The notes: a model not told the origin generated them from the letters alone. A stretch of DNA of 64,000 nt from Aegilops tauschii subsp. strangulata (GCF_002575655.3 NC_053040.3:464738780-464802779), one strand, 5' to 3'; shown: positions 12,219 through 23,699, numbered from the stretch's first letter. Translations and numbers: made by a program.

Positions 12219-13930
12219 TGTTGGAAATATGCCCTAGAGGCAATAATAAATAAGTTATTATTATATTTCCTTGTTCATGATAATCGTTTATTATCCATGC
12301 TAGAATTGTATTGATAGGACACTCAGATACATGTGTGGATACATAAACAACACCAGGTCCCTAGTAAGCCTCTAGTTGACTAGCTCGTTGATCAATAGAT
12401 GGTCACGGTTTCCTGACCATGGACATTGGATGTCGTTGATAACGGGATCACATCATTAGGAGAATGATGTGATGGACAAGACCCAATCCTAAGCCTAGCA
12501 CAAGATCGTGTAGTTCGTTTGCTTAGAGCTTTTCTAATGTCAAGTATCATTTCCTTAGACCATGAGATTGTGCAACTCCCGGATACCGTAGGAATGCTTT
12601 GGGTGTACCAAACGTCACAACGTAACTGGGTGGCTATAAAGGTGCACTACAGGTATCTCCGAAAGTGTCTGTTGGGTTGGCACGAATCGAGACTGGGATT
12701 TGTCACTCCGTGTAAACGGAGAGGTATCTCTGGGCCCACTCGGTAGGACATCATCATAATGTGCACAATGTGACCAAGGAGTTGATCACGGGATGATGTG
12801 AGTTACGGAACGAGTAAAGAGACTTGCCGGTAACGAGATTGAACAAGGTATCGGGATACCGACGATCGAATCTCGGGCAAGTAACATACCGGTAGACAAA
12901 GGGAATTGGGTACGGGATTGATTGAATCCTCGACATCGTGGTTCATCCGATGAGATCATCGAGGAGCATGTGGGAGCCAACATGGGTATCCAGATCCCGC
13001 TATTGGTTATTGACCGGAGAGTCGTCTCGGTCATGTCTGCATGTCTCCCGAACCCGTAGGGTCTACACACTTAAGGTTCGGTGATGCTAGGGTTATAGAG
13101 ATATTAGTATGCGGTAACCCGAAAGTTGTTCGGAGTCCCGGATGAGATCCCGGACGTCACGAGGAGTTCCGGAATGGTCCGGAGGTAAAGATTTATATAT
13201 GGGAAGTCTTATTTTGGTCGCCGGAAAAGTTTCGCACTTTATCGGTATTGTACCGGGAGTGCCGAAAGGGGTCCGGGGGTCCACCAGCCCCGGGGGGCAC
13301 ATGGGCTGTAGGGGGTGCGCCTTGGCCTATATGGGCCAAGGGAACCAGCCCCAAGAGGCCCATGCGCCAAGAGATAAGATAAAAGGAGAGTCCTAAAGGG
13401 GAAAGGCACCTCCGAGGTGCCTTGGGGGGGAAGGACTCCTCCCTGGCCGCACCCTTCCTTGGAGGAAGGGCCAAGGCTGCGCCCCCCTCTCCCTTGGCCC
13501 TATATATAGTGGGGGGAAGGGAGGGCAGCAAGAGCTAAGCCCTGGCGCCTCCCTCTCCCTCCCGTGACACCTCCTCCTCCCCGCTTGCGCTTGGCGAAGC
13601 CCTGCCGGGATCCCGCTACTTCCACCACCACGCCATCGTGCTGCTGGATCTCCATCAACCTCTCCTCCCCCCTTGCTGGATCAAGAAGGAGGAGACGTCG
13701 CTGCTCCGTACGTGTGTTGAACGCGGAGGTGCCGTCCGTTCGGCGCTAGGATCATCGGTGAATTGGATCACGACGAGTACGACTCCATCAACCCCGTTCT
13801 CTTGAACGCTTCCGCTCGCGATCTACAAGGGTATGTAGATGCACTCCCCTTCCCCTCGTTGATAGATTACTCCATAGATTGACCTTGGTGATGCGTAGAA
13901 AATTTTGAATTTCTGCTACGTTCCCCAACA
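12219..13930 (+). repeat. 3' LTR of WIS-like copy A
   Basis: 1712 bp, TG...CA, preceded by the polypurine tract CAAGTGGGAGAC (12207-12218). By eye it differs from the 5' LTR at about twenty sites, plus one short deletion in the GGGGTCCACC region. This suggests low divergence; no alignment was computed. Confidence 0.93.
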
Positions 13931-13935
13931 TGGTT

Positions 13936-14905
13936 CAGTGTCCAAGTATGGTTCTACTTATATGCTATGCGCATGCCTACTATACTATCTTATAGTTTGT
14001 AAAGATATTATACTATCTTGGGTAATCAATATAATGCAATAAAATAATCAATTTCTTTTAAACAGTGACACATATTTTTAAGAGTAATTTTAACCGCTAT
14101 CTAGTTCATGTTGCATGCATATGTATAAAAAATCAAACTATGTACAATATCAAAACATACCGTATTGAGGTATCAAACATAAATATTTGACAAGGTTTCG
14201 GTAGTCGTCAATACATATCTCGAACTTTAATGAGCAACTATCTAATATGCAGCATGTCAAAGAACCAATGGGGTGCTTGTATTCGAGCGAGCATATCATT
14301 GTTTACATAATCCCAATTAAAAAGTTGTTATGAATTTCATCGCAAAAGATGTGGTTGTGGGCTAATACTCGTAATTAAAACATTGTTGGTGTGTTGAGTG
14401 ACTATATTAAAACAATACATATTTATCATGCCCAAACAAAGATGAATCACCCCCCCCCCCCCCCCCGCCCCCCTCCGCACCTCCCCAGAAAAGAGTGATG
14501 TGGTCACACCAAGGGCAACACATGAGACATTCATATAATCAATACTTTAGAAGAATAGGCTAGGGCGTATGTTCTGCTGTCGCTGGTGGTGAATGAGTGC
14601 CCGATAGTGGAGAAACAAAGGACGTGGGGTAGTAGAAATGTAAATAAAATTTAAGGATGCCATTAATCCTTTCATACATAATCGTGAAATTTGCAATTTT
14701 AAGGTTATCTGAGAAATATATTGTGTAGGATAGAAAACAAACACTACAAATTGTCAACTTAGTAGGAATAATTCATCAATCAACTTACAAATAGCAACTC
14801 CCCACAAATAAATATTTACCTACATAGAATCACATAGGAGAGAAGAAAGCGACACGATTGAATGTATAAAGTAAAAACTACATCATGTTACATTCACCAT
14901 CTCTG
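13936..14905. other. AT-rich non-coding stretch with a poly-C tract
   Basis: No convincing ORF or RNA gene. A run of C interrupted once by G lies at about 14450-14470. It may be a slippage-prone tract or a weakly sequenced region. Confidence 0.5.
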
Positions 14906-14911
14906 ACTTAG

Positions 14912-15025
14912 TTTTTAAGCCGGAGCCCTTTGGGCTCTATCCATTAATTAAGAAGAGAATTGTCCGGTTTGTCAGCGGAAAACCAGGCAAACACCGTTAC
15001 AGCACCCCGAACATACACAGGGCAC
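14912..15025 (-). mobile_element. Possible 3' end of a LINE (fragment)
   Basis: On the minus strand this reads like the 3' tail of grass L1-type LINEs: a short A-rich end, GAGCCCAAAGGGCTCCGG, and an upstream untranslated stretch. It resembles in style the LINE 3' end at 23967-24010. No coding part and no TSD were found. Confidence 0.3.
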
Positions 15026-15538
15026 CCCTGGCCGATTTGATGTGTATTTGATAACTATGTAATACATCTAAAAAAGAACACGTGTGAGTATGTTGTGCAA
15101 ACATATGATGAATTGGAACAATCTAGACACACCAATGCACATGTCAACAATATTAAAACTTAAAATAAACTTATACAAAATTGGCATGTTTATACATGAA
15201 TTCTAACATAGACTAAAATAAACCAAATTAACAAACTGATTTTCAATTGATAAATGTCAACCGATGTGAAATTAATATATGTCAAATGTATCAGCACACA
15301 TTGATTATTTTTGGATATGTAATAAGTACATTAATTTGGTGTTAGTAAAAGCGGTCGAAGAAGTAACACAATGCGGCCAATCATAAGTGATGTGGCAGTA
15401 GCTACTCATGGGCGGTGCATCTTGCATCAGGCGAGACATAGGCGCGCCCGCATGGACAAGCCTTAGGTAGTAGGTAGTTGATGTGCGAGCAATCATGATT
15501 AAGCAATTGGGTTGGGCCTGGGTTTTTTCCTTTCCTTT

Positions 15539-15540
<2 letters not shown>

Positions 15541-15624
<84 letters not shown>

Positions 15625-15672
15625 ATATATATATGTATATATATATATATGTATATGTATGTATGTATATAC
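15541..15672. repeat. (TA)n/(TG)n/(TATG)n microsatellite
   Basis: About 35 TA dinucleotides, then (TG)7, then mixed TATA/TATG steps. The Ile-Tyr ORFs over it are artefacts. Confidence 0.95.
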
Positions 15673-15764
15673 ATCTGGGTTATTCTGTTTCGCGTAATAG
15701 AATATTATTCTTTTATCCTACTTGAACTGATAGTTTCAGACGGTTGTACTGATGATTTTTATCT

Positions 15765-16310
15765 CGTCGAACTGATCGTCTTTTCGTTGGAATGTGGCGT
15801 GTAATATATCGTTGGAAAGCACTTGACATCTACATTACAAATATATAGGAATTTTTTTGCAAAATCATCACGGTTTAAGAGCAGTTTTGAAAAAACTGTT
15901 TGTTTTCAAAACCGAAAACGCGAATTATTTTGGACTTAATTTTCAAACAGTTTGTCGGAATTGAGAAAATAAGATGGCGTTGGAAAGCTGGTAAAAATCC
16001 GCATCTTCCATATATCTACTGTTTTTTCAAATTATATATGATCTAAAAGCAATTTGAAAACAGTGAAATTCTGGGTGAAACGTATTTTCGCGTTTTTTTG
16101 CAAACGCTTGCTCGGATTGACGCAAATGATACGGTGTTGGAAAGCTATGGAAAATGCGCAACTTTTTTGTATAGAAATGTTTTTCTAATTCCTTACAGTT
16201 TAAACTCGAATTCGAATGCGGTCAAATTTGATTTCGAACGCGATTTTTTTTAAGTTTGTCGAAATGGGGCAAATAATATACCGTTGGAAAGATATTGAAA
16301 ATGTGAAACT
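15765..16310. repeat. Diverged tandem array with a GTTGGAAAG core, about 150-170 bp period
   Basis: The core GTTGGAAAG occurs at 15811, 15979, 16136 and 16283, spaced 168, 157 and 147 bp. Around it a wider consensus recurs. Upstream is a TTTGTCGGAATTG-like phrase with an AAATAATATA-type stretch. Downstream is a GGAAAATGCGCAACTT-like phrase. Individual copies are strongly diverged. I do not recognise the family. Confidence 0.6.
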
Positions 16311-18775
16311 TAGTCATGTTGAATATTTTCTCAAATGCGCAAACGTTGAAGACTAATTTTGAATATAGTGAGACCCATCGTGTTGTTTTTCCGATCAAAA
16401 AACAGAATACTCGTACTGATATATTTGTGTGTTTGTACTGAGGTATTTTTCACGGTAGTTTTGAATGGTTCAAAAAAAGAGTACTTGAACGGGTGTCTGT
16501 ATGGTTTTGTACTGAGCATGTTTCCACATACTAGACTTTACTCTATATTTTCGGTATAATTTTTCTCGTAACTTCTCAATGGTATCATCATGCCCGAACT
16601 TGCATATTTTATAACGTTGAACTGAATGATATTTTTAATAAAACGAAAATGTTTTGTGTTTTCTTTTGAACTCAACATTGTTTTGCGACGATATTATGGA
16701 CTTCTCCCATTTTACCACTTGAACTTTTGCCATTTTGAATTTCCATGGTTTTTTTTGTTTGAGCCTTTTTTCCAAACTTATCTGGGACGTTGTGTTCAAC
16801 TTTTTTCTGTACGTATATGCTAGTAATAATAGAACATTTCACATATATGATTTTTGTCCATTCGTGGACATCAACCAAAATAGGCAGGAGAGAGCAGTAT
16901 CGAACTGATCATTGTTTTCGACTGAACTATTGTGATCTTCTTTTCCAAGAACTGATCATGTAAGAACTGATCCCATGTTTCTCACCTTCAAACTTTACTT
17001 TTTGTTTTCTCCAAACTTGTTGTATATTTGAGTATGAACTGATGGAAATATAATCTTTGCCGAATTGCTTCAAATATTTTGTGTAGCACACGCACAACCC
17101 TGACAAGCATATGTACAAGTACATATGAAAAATTCTGCGCTTTTCATTTAAAATTAAATCAAAGTTTCAAATAAATCTACATATAATGGATCATTAAATG
17201 TTTTGTACTATGTTAGAAAAACAAAAAGAACCAAATTTGGATACATAGTTTGCAGATCACATCACATACGACAAATAATTATTCCTGTAAAAACAGCAAA
17301 TGTTTATTCTATAAAAGAAGGATCCAGCAGGAAAGGTACATCAATACACATCCCTCCGATCAGCAACCACTAGGGAAAATCTGAAATCTTTGAACTTATG
17401 TATTGAGATGAATAGAACTATTCAACACATAATTGGTGACACAGTAGGTACCACTCCAAATCCCAAGTTAATTACTTCCCTCCAGAACATTGACAAATCC
17501 TAGAGCAACCTGAACTGAATGAAGAAACACTTTTCTTCCTCTGACGGCCTGCGTGGACCAAACGTGCCGATGATCTTTTTCTTCCTCCAAACTTATGGTC
17601 TTTTTGAGTTCTAACTGATGTAGACATTTTCCGTTGAACTATTGCGGACTTTTGGGTAGTAGACGCACAACCTGACAAGGCAATGTACAAGTTCATGTAA
17701 AAAGAACAACCAAGTTAATGTACAGTAACATCATAAGTTCAAATAAAAATAAAAAGAGTTCTATACTGTTTTTGCTATAACAACTAAGTTAACGTATGCC
17801 ATGGGGCTGGACTAGGACAGCGCTGCAGATCCTGGAGTGGTGGAGAGCGAGCTCATGTCACTACCAAATCTATTAGGGTACTAGAAATTCATGGAACATA
17901 AGTCAAACCAAACTATTTCATTACAAGCACTCCTATGAACTGAACTTAAATTAGAAATTGAGCTGATGAACTTAAACAGTGGAAACTTAGAGTAAACCAG
18001 TCAGTAATTTTTTTCTTTGTTGTTATTATACTTATTTATTGTTCATCTCTGAACTTTCTCAGATTCAATATATGACCTGCTAGAACCTTTTTATTTTGAA
18101 ACTCTTTCCTGAACATCTTAGGTTCTTTGAACATACAACACATATTTTTGTTGTCCTTTATATAGACAAAAATGAATATATTTCTAACAGAACGAAGATA
18201 CTGGCACTTCTTTGATGGTTGTAGTTCTAGACTTTTGCACTAACTGGTTTTCAGTTCAATGTACAAAAGAACAACATACTCCTAGGATATATGTAGTACC
18301 TTCTCTGATGTAATGTAACAAAGTAATTGTGACACAAAGGCAAATAGGAAATAGCATGACACTTGAGCTATTAAAATTCAGGGCGTAGTGAAGGTACTTC
18401 TGGGAGGTCAACAACGTGGAGCCACAACTGCACAAGAAAATGGAATATCTGGTGCCTCATAAGTCATAAAAGCTACTACATCCATTCCATAACATTTTAT
18501 ATCTATACGGGTATGTCTCTATGCGAACAAAATGGATGGTACTACTGATTCAGTGACTGTAGTAAGTCTTTTGCATTTTACGTGGTTTCAATTCAATCAA
18601 AAATGGAACAGCATACTGCATATTCTGCCTGTACATGTAAACATTAGAAATTGGTTTTATAGAAAACATTTTCATTAAATGACCACTACTTTCAGCGGCT
18701 ACTTGGAAGCGAAGTCATCTTATCAGTGGCTAATGGGTTAGCAGAGCTTTTGAAGAAAATGGAAGCAGAGGCTAG
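16310..18775. other. Unassigned AT-rich region with recurrent GAACTGA/GTACTGA motif
   Basis: No coding sequence supported. The phrases GAACTGAT, GAACTGAA and GTACTGAG recur many times between about 15723 and 17960. A diverged direct repeat of about 110 bp (near 17000-17115 and 17575-17700, sharing CGCACAAC and TGACAAG) lies inside. It looks like the repetitive subterminal part of an unidentified DNA transposon, but no ends were found. Confidence 0.4.
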
Positions 18776-18777
18776 CT

Positions 18778-18965
18778 AGCACCTTCGCGCACCCCACAGC
18801 GAGATCCTTGGCGCTGAACCTGGAAACGGGGTCGAAAAGGCTCATGCCGCGCTCGGCGGCCGTCTAGCGCCCTGCCCGGCGGCATTGCCTTGTGGTTGGC
18901 CCAGCGCCCGGCTCGCCGACAAGCTTCAGTTCGGGCTAGATTCATCAAAGATGTCAAGCTTGTAA
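18778..18965 (-). pseudogene. GC-rich island, possible captured coding fragment
   Basis: A sharply bounded GC-rich stretch in AT-rich surroundings. One minus-strand frame over about 18785-18860 reads GMSLFDPVSRFSAKDLAVG, with coding-like composition. No family was recognised and the frame does not extend further. It could be an exon captured by a transposon or chance. Confidence 0.25.
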
Positions 18966-21185
18966 GCACTGCAAGACAATCAAGATTGAGAGAATACAGT
19001 GAGCACCATGTCTAATTCTCAGGTCAGTGGCTGGTCCAAAAAAATTATGAGGTGAGTGCCTACACAGAAGTAACAACATGCAAGCTTAGTTCTTAGGTAC
19101 AAATTTGTAAATACTAGTATTGCTACCAGCATTTATAAATACTAGTGAACTTGAACTTGTGGTCTCTCGAGATCTGAACTGATTGTGTTACAACTTACAA
19201 GCACACACACAAAATCTAAGAAGTTGACAAAAGTACATGTTAAAAAGATAATCAAGTTCATGCATATTAATTGGGAGAAGTTCAAAAAGAAACTCTTAAA
19301 AAAGTTTGTATTAAAAAGATGCGTACTGCATAACATATGTACTCACTATGACGATGTGTTTGTACTGCCCAAGGTGCCACATGTGTACTCACTATGACGA
19401 TGTGTTTGTACTGCCCATGCATCTGTACCCACTATAAAGATGTGTTTGTACTGCCCAAATACATACGCGGGAGCACAAAATGAACATTTAAAAAAAAAAT
19501 TGGTACTCACAGGAATAGTGACAAATACACACGAAAAGCAACCATCTAAACATGTTCTTTTCGCATCTTCCCAAAGTACTCAATCAGCAAAACAACACAT
19601 GTAAGGATTTTAATAGCAGAAGCAGAGAAAGAGAAACATTGTTGTGAGAGAGTGTCGCAGCAGACAACCTGGAGAAGTGTTGTACGAGTCCTCTTTTTGC
19701 GTCGGCTTGCTATATCCATCGGAAAAGTTCATACACTATTGTCCAGCAAGTACACAAGTCATATTCAACAACAGTTGTACTCCATGTTGAATCATCTTAC
19801 CCTGTTCAGAAAATAGTGATCTTAAATATCCATCAGGGATTAATTTTTATGTATGTACACTGCCAATCCAGACTAGATACTTCCAAATCCTAAAAAACTT
19901 TATTACAATAGTCAGGAGTGAACTCATACATGTATATCTACTAATAAACACCAACAAGCATTACAACAGCAGAGATATAATCTAAAACTCGTGGCATATA
20001 TCTTTGTATTCATCAAGTTGAAATCAACAAAATTTAGAATTTCCAATCACTGAAGGGCAAAAAATGGCGAAAATAGTCTCAAGATTTACGGTCTATGTCC
20101 ACCGAGAGTTTTGTTGAAAATAATACTAATAGAAGCTTTTCCAACAAAGCATTCTCTAATGCAAATCTTCCTAGCAACCTCACCCAATGACATTTATGCA
20201 TTAGCTCTGGTTTGATTTGAAACTAAATTAAATGAAATATGAGAAAAGTTGTTAGGAGGATAGGAAACCATTTTCCAAACAAGAAAAATAAACAAGTACA
20301 AGCATGAGTATAGCAAGAGAGTTGTCAGCATGTTTATGTGAATGCGTATGTTTGTTCAGTACACCATGTGATGCAAGTACCAACTCTTTTTCTCTCTGAA
20401 ACAAGCAAGATTCACACAAACATCCTGCATTTCTAGCATCAGAAGTTACTTGTCATGAACCTTGTTGTTCGTCCTTCATATGAATTTCCCAGCATTTTTT
20501 TGTGTGCAATGAACTTGCTATCCCGGACTACTCTCTTCCCCTATCATCCTAATAAATTTGGTGGAGTGCTCTAGTACCTGAACTACTCTCTTCCCACTTT
20601 GTCAAAACTCTATTCCCGCTTTGTCAAAACTCTGTACTTTTCTCAACTCTTGTATTTGAACTACTCAGAATATTTTAGTTGAACTCCTTTTAAAAGCAGT
20701 AAAACCAAGCGACGTCGTGGCAGCTAGGAACGAAAAAGAAAACAAAGAGAGCTAGCGAAAACGCCCTTGCGGCATTTGCTTTGGCCATGGAGCTAGGAGA
20801 ACATGGCAGAGGCTGGTGGTAGTTCAGAATAGGGAGGATGGCTGCTTTGGCGAAGATTGCAGGCAGGATTCAACTTGGACGGCAGCTAGCGGTCGATTTG
20901 AACTGATGACATATATACATGGTGAACTAGAGAGCATCAATTTTTGCTATCAGAAAACACAATTCATCTTTTCCTTTTAGCTATATATCACACTGAACAA
21001 GCATCTTGAACTTGTGCTAAGCAAGCAAAACATCAGTACATTGAATGCCTCAGCGAACTGCACTCATTCAGTCCCTGAATCAAAAAAATCGTTGGCTCGG
21101 AAGAGGCAAAGCCAAGAAAGCTAGGAAACATTTAACAGAGGAAGAAAAATAGAGAGAAAGCCTCTAACCGTTGTGTCATTGAACG
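18966..21185. other. Unassigned AT-rich region
   Basis: No gene supported. Contains a three-copy minisatellite (19336-19460), a 20-bp tandem duplication around 20590-20635 (CTTTGTCAAAACTCT twice), and scattered GAACTGAT motifs. Base composition turns GC-rich after about 20700. Confidence 0.4.
19336..19460. repeat. Three-copy minisatellite, unit about 43 bp
   Basis: The unit contains ACTCACTATGACGATGTGTT followed by TGTACTGCCC. Two copies are nearly identical and the third is diverged (ACCCACTATAAAGATG). Confidence 0.85.
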
Positions 21186-21189
21186 ACCT

Positions 21190-21957
21190 CATCGCTGCAT
21201 CGTCGATCGGCCTCGGTTGGTGGTGGTGAACGGACTAGGGTGGCAACTGTGAACGGCCTGGACGCTGCGGCAAGAGCGTGCGTGGCCAGGGACGGAGCAG
21301 CGAGGAGGCACATGTGTGGCTGCTCTGGGAGGTTGTGGACGCGGTGGTTGGTGGCCATCCTCGGGCACGGCAGGCATAGGGAGGCCCGCTCACCCTTGGA
21401 CGAAGGGATGGGGACGACCCCTCCATCCAGACCCTCGTCGTGGAGGAGCGAGTCCACCGTCAGGGAGGTGGGCAGCTTCCAGGCGCATGGTGACCATTCT
21501 GCCGGTGGATGCGCGCTGGCCTATTTGCCGGTCGGGCGGTCGGGGAAGAGAAAAAGAAGGGAAGGAGGCGAGGAGCATGGACGGCCATGGCAGCAGTGGG
21601 GGAGGGCGGCCGCGCCGGTGAGCAGCTGTGGGCTCGGTGGGCAGAGGGGGCGGTGGTGAGGTCAGCAGATGGGGCGGCGGCGCGGTCAAGCAAGGGGACG
21701 GCGGCACGGTCGGGCAGAGGGGGCGGCGACGCGGTCGGGCAGAGGGGCGGTGGCACGGTCGGGCAGAGGGGGCGGTGGCACGGTCGGGCAGAGGGGGCGG
21801 CGGCGCAGTCGGGCAGAGGGGGTGGCGGCGCGGTAGGGCAGAGGCGCCGGCGATGCGATCAAGCAGAGGGGCGGCGGTGCATGCGCGAGGTAAGGCAGGG
21901 CCGGGGTGTTTCCTTTTCCACTATACAACAGTTTTTGTATCGGGCGTGCGGTGGGAT
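21190..21957. other. GC-rich block with minisatellite, no supported gene
   Basis: Long open frames exist on both strands, but they are Gly/Arg/Ala- or Pro-rich consequences of GC richness and repeats. None shows a domain. The first part (21190-21600) is not repetitive and could include a decayed gene fragment. Confidence 0.45.
21640..21890. repeat. GC-rich minisatellite, unit about 25-28 bp
   Basis: Eight or nine tandem copies of a unit like CGGTCGGGCAGAGGGGGCGG, with GCG/GCA/GTG variants at the joints and diverged edge copies. Confidence 0.85.
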
Positions 21958-21958
21958 G

Positions 21959-22175
21959 GAGTAAATAGCATAAAACTACTAGTTTACATGCTATGGTTCT
22001 AAAAAACTACCACTTTTTAATTTTTCTCAGAAACCTACCAGTCGCGCGGTCCGCTGTTTCAAAAAACCCAAAATGTCCAGTCTTCATCAGTTGATACCGA
22101 TTATGACAGGTTGGACCCGCATCTAAACACACTGTTAGTTTGACCGTTAACTTACATGTGGGGCCCACATGTAAG
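21959..22175 (+). repeat. Left TIR of the Pack-MULE
   Basis: Matches the right TIR in reverse complement, including AAACTACCACTTTTTAATTT and a near-perfect palindrome AACTTACATGTGGG-GCCCACATGTAAGTT at about 22147-22177. Confidence 0.85.
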
Positions 22176-22239
22176 TTGCATATTCCTCTTCTCTTTCTTC
22201 TTCCTCTCCCTCTCTTCTCTTCCCTCCCCCTATGTCTCC

Positions 22240-22395
22240 CGTCCCGGCCATGTCCCCTCCCGAGCCGGCGACCTCCCTCCCCTCCAGAGCCGGCGACCCC
22301 CGTCCCCTCCCAGGCCGGCGACCCTCCCCCTGAGCCGGCGACTCTCCCCAATCCCCTCCCAGGCCGGCGACCCTTTCCCCCGAGCCGGAGCTCCT
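22240..22395. repeat. CCGGCGACC minisatellite inside the Pack-MULE
   Basis: Five or six imperfect copies of a GAGCCGGCGACC / CAGGCCGGCGACC unit with C-rich spacers of 15-25 bp. The variable spacing suggests expansion after gene capture. Confidence 0.75.
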
Positions 22396-22404
22396 GGTGG
22401 TGAG

Positions 22405-22663
22405 TCATGGCGTGGCGGTGGATGCCGTACTGGAGCGCGTAGGAGGCGAGGCCGAGCGCGGCGGACAGGAACAACACCGCCGGAAGCGGCATGTAGAGCA
22501 GCGCCAGCCCCGACGACCAGCCGAACGCCTTGCCGAGGTCGGAGGCGGTGGCCAGGTAGTTGAGCGACTGCTGGGAGACACCCATGGAGGCCTTGAGCGC
22601 CGACGAGTAGGCCGAGAAGTCGAAGTTTGTCCCCGTCAGCGCCTGCACCCACACCGTCGCCAC
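22405..22663 (-). pseudogene. Captured fragment of a nodulin-like (MFS) transporter gene
   Basis: The minus-strand frame from 22663 reads about 80 residues typical of the N-terminus of plant nodulin-like/MFS proteins. It has WVQALTGTNFDFSAYSSALK, then SQQSLNYLATASDLGKAFGW, then two hydrophobic stretches (LALLYMPLPAVLFLSAALGL and SYALQYGI) matching the first membrane segments of that family. Similarity stops near 22410, after which the frame runs into the GC-rich minisatellite and TIR. A whole gene of this family encodes roughly 500-600 aa, so this is one partial exon. The open frame may reflect recent capture rather than function. Confidence 0.75.
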
Positions 22664-22964
22664 TCGCCGTCATGGCTGCTGCTCCGGTGGCCGAAGCTGC
22701 TGTCCATCGAATCGGCCTGCCCTCTCTCCCCTCGACCTCGACGGATAGGGATAGGACAGGAGGATGCTTCTTCCTCCGTCCTTGGTCCTTCCGCTAGTCT
22801 CCCGACGACGGTGTGGCGGTGGATTCCGCCGCTGTGGGCGCGGCTTGCCGGCCGGAGGAGGCAGCGCTGCCCTGCCGAGCGGGATTGAGCTCCCGGCGCG
22901 GGGACCCGATTGCTTTTTCAGAAAACTCACAGGGACCTGATTGCTTTTTACAAAACTTACATGT

Positions 22965-23186
22965 GGGACCCACATGTAAGTTAACGGTCAAAAGTAAACG
23001 GTCAAACAAACGATTATTTTACATGTGGGCCCCAACTGTCATAATCGCGATCAACTGAAAACGACTCGATGATTTGGGTTTTCTGAAACAGCCAACCACC
23101 CGTTTGGTAGTTTTCTGAGAAAAATTAAAAAGTGGTAGTTTTTTGAAACCATAGCCTGTAAAGTAGTAGTTTTATGCTATTTACTC
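22965..23186 (-). repeat. Right TIR of the Pack-MULE
   Basis: Reverse complement of the left TIR. It carries the same palindrome with one change (ACATGTGGGACCCACATGT) and a second related ACATGTGGGCCC block near 23020. Confidence 0.85.
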
Positions 23187-23195
23187 GGTGGGCTG

Positions 23196-23699
23196 GGCTG
23201 TTTTCTCAGAATTGTGCATCGCGCCTTATAGGGCCGAGGGGTAACAGAATAGTCCAGCCCTATATATATATATATATATATGTGGTGGAGTATATAATTT
23301 TTTGTGGGGGGGGGGGGGGTACAACTCCCTAGCAGTTTAGGACCACGACACTGTCCATGCTCCCGAGTGGAGGACTGCCTCGTTGGGACGCAGAAGGCTA
23401 GAACTGTCGTCCTCGTGTGTGCGGATGGGATCAGGACCATCGACGCCTCGCCCCTAGTGATCGCCATTCCAGCCGAAAACATCATCATCACCACTGCACA
23501 AACCATTCGTCGCTCATAGATCACATCCCGTCGCCGATGGCTACCAAACCTGCCCGCCGCCACCTTCATTGACCAGTGTTAGGTGGCCTCTTGCAGTGAC
23601 AAGGAGAAGGGAGCATGAGGAGGGACGAGACAACAACTGTTCAAAAAAAGGAACCGGCCGTTAGGTTTTTTCAAGCCCTCATAGATAGATAGATAGATT
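23196..23699. other. Non-coding stretch with simple repeats
   Basis: Contains (TA)n at 23262-23281, a poly-G run near 23307-23320 and an (ATAG)n run near 23680-23698. A moderately GC-rich part (23330-23570) has short ORFs on both strands, but none has a recognisable domain. Confidence 0.45.

Larger units (their letters stand above)
5428..13930 (+). mobile_element. WIS/BARE-like Copia LTR retrotransposon, decayed interior (copy A)
   Basis: An 8503-bp element with 5-bp TSD TGGTT at 5423-5427 and 13931-13935. Both LTRs begin TGTTGGAAATATGCCCTAGA and end CGTTCCCCAACA. The starting sequence is the one I know from WIS/Angela/BARE relatives of Triticeae. A primer-binding site follows the left LTR, and a purine-rich tract (AAGTGGGAGAC) precedes the right LTR. 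Coding regions are recognisable only as fragments, while the two LTRs remain very similar. Confidence 0.93.
21959..23186. mobile_element. Pack-MULE: small non-autonomous Mutator-like element with captured gene sequence
   Basis: A 1228-bp element. Both ends, read inward, begin GAGTAAATAGCATAAAACTA and remain similar for about 210 bp. The flanks carry a 9-bp duplication with one mismatch, GGTGGGATG (21950-21958) and GGTGGGCTG (23187-23195). There is no transposase. The interior is GC-rich and includes an antisense fragment of a host transporter gene, which defines a Pack-MULE. It is unrelated in TIR sequence to the MULE at 285-5038, so some other element must supply its transposase. Confidence 0.88.

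Noticed and set aside
15402..15804. Ile-Tyr repeat ORFs on both strands
   Set aside because: Translation of a TA microsatellite.
21240..22002. Gly/Arg-rich and Pro-rich ORFs up to 151 codons
   Set aside because: Open because of GC richness and the minisatellite; overlapping frames on both strands, no domain.
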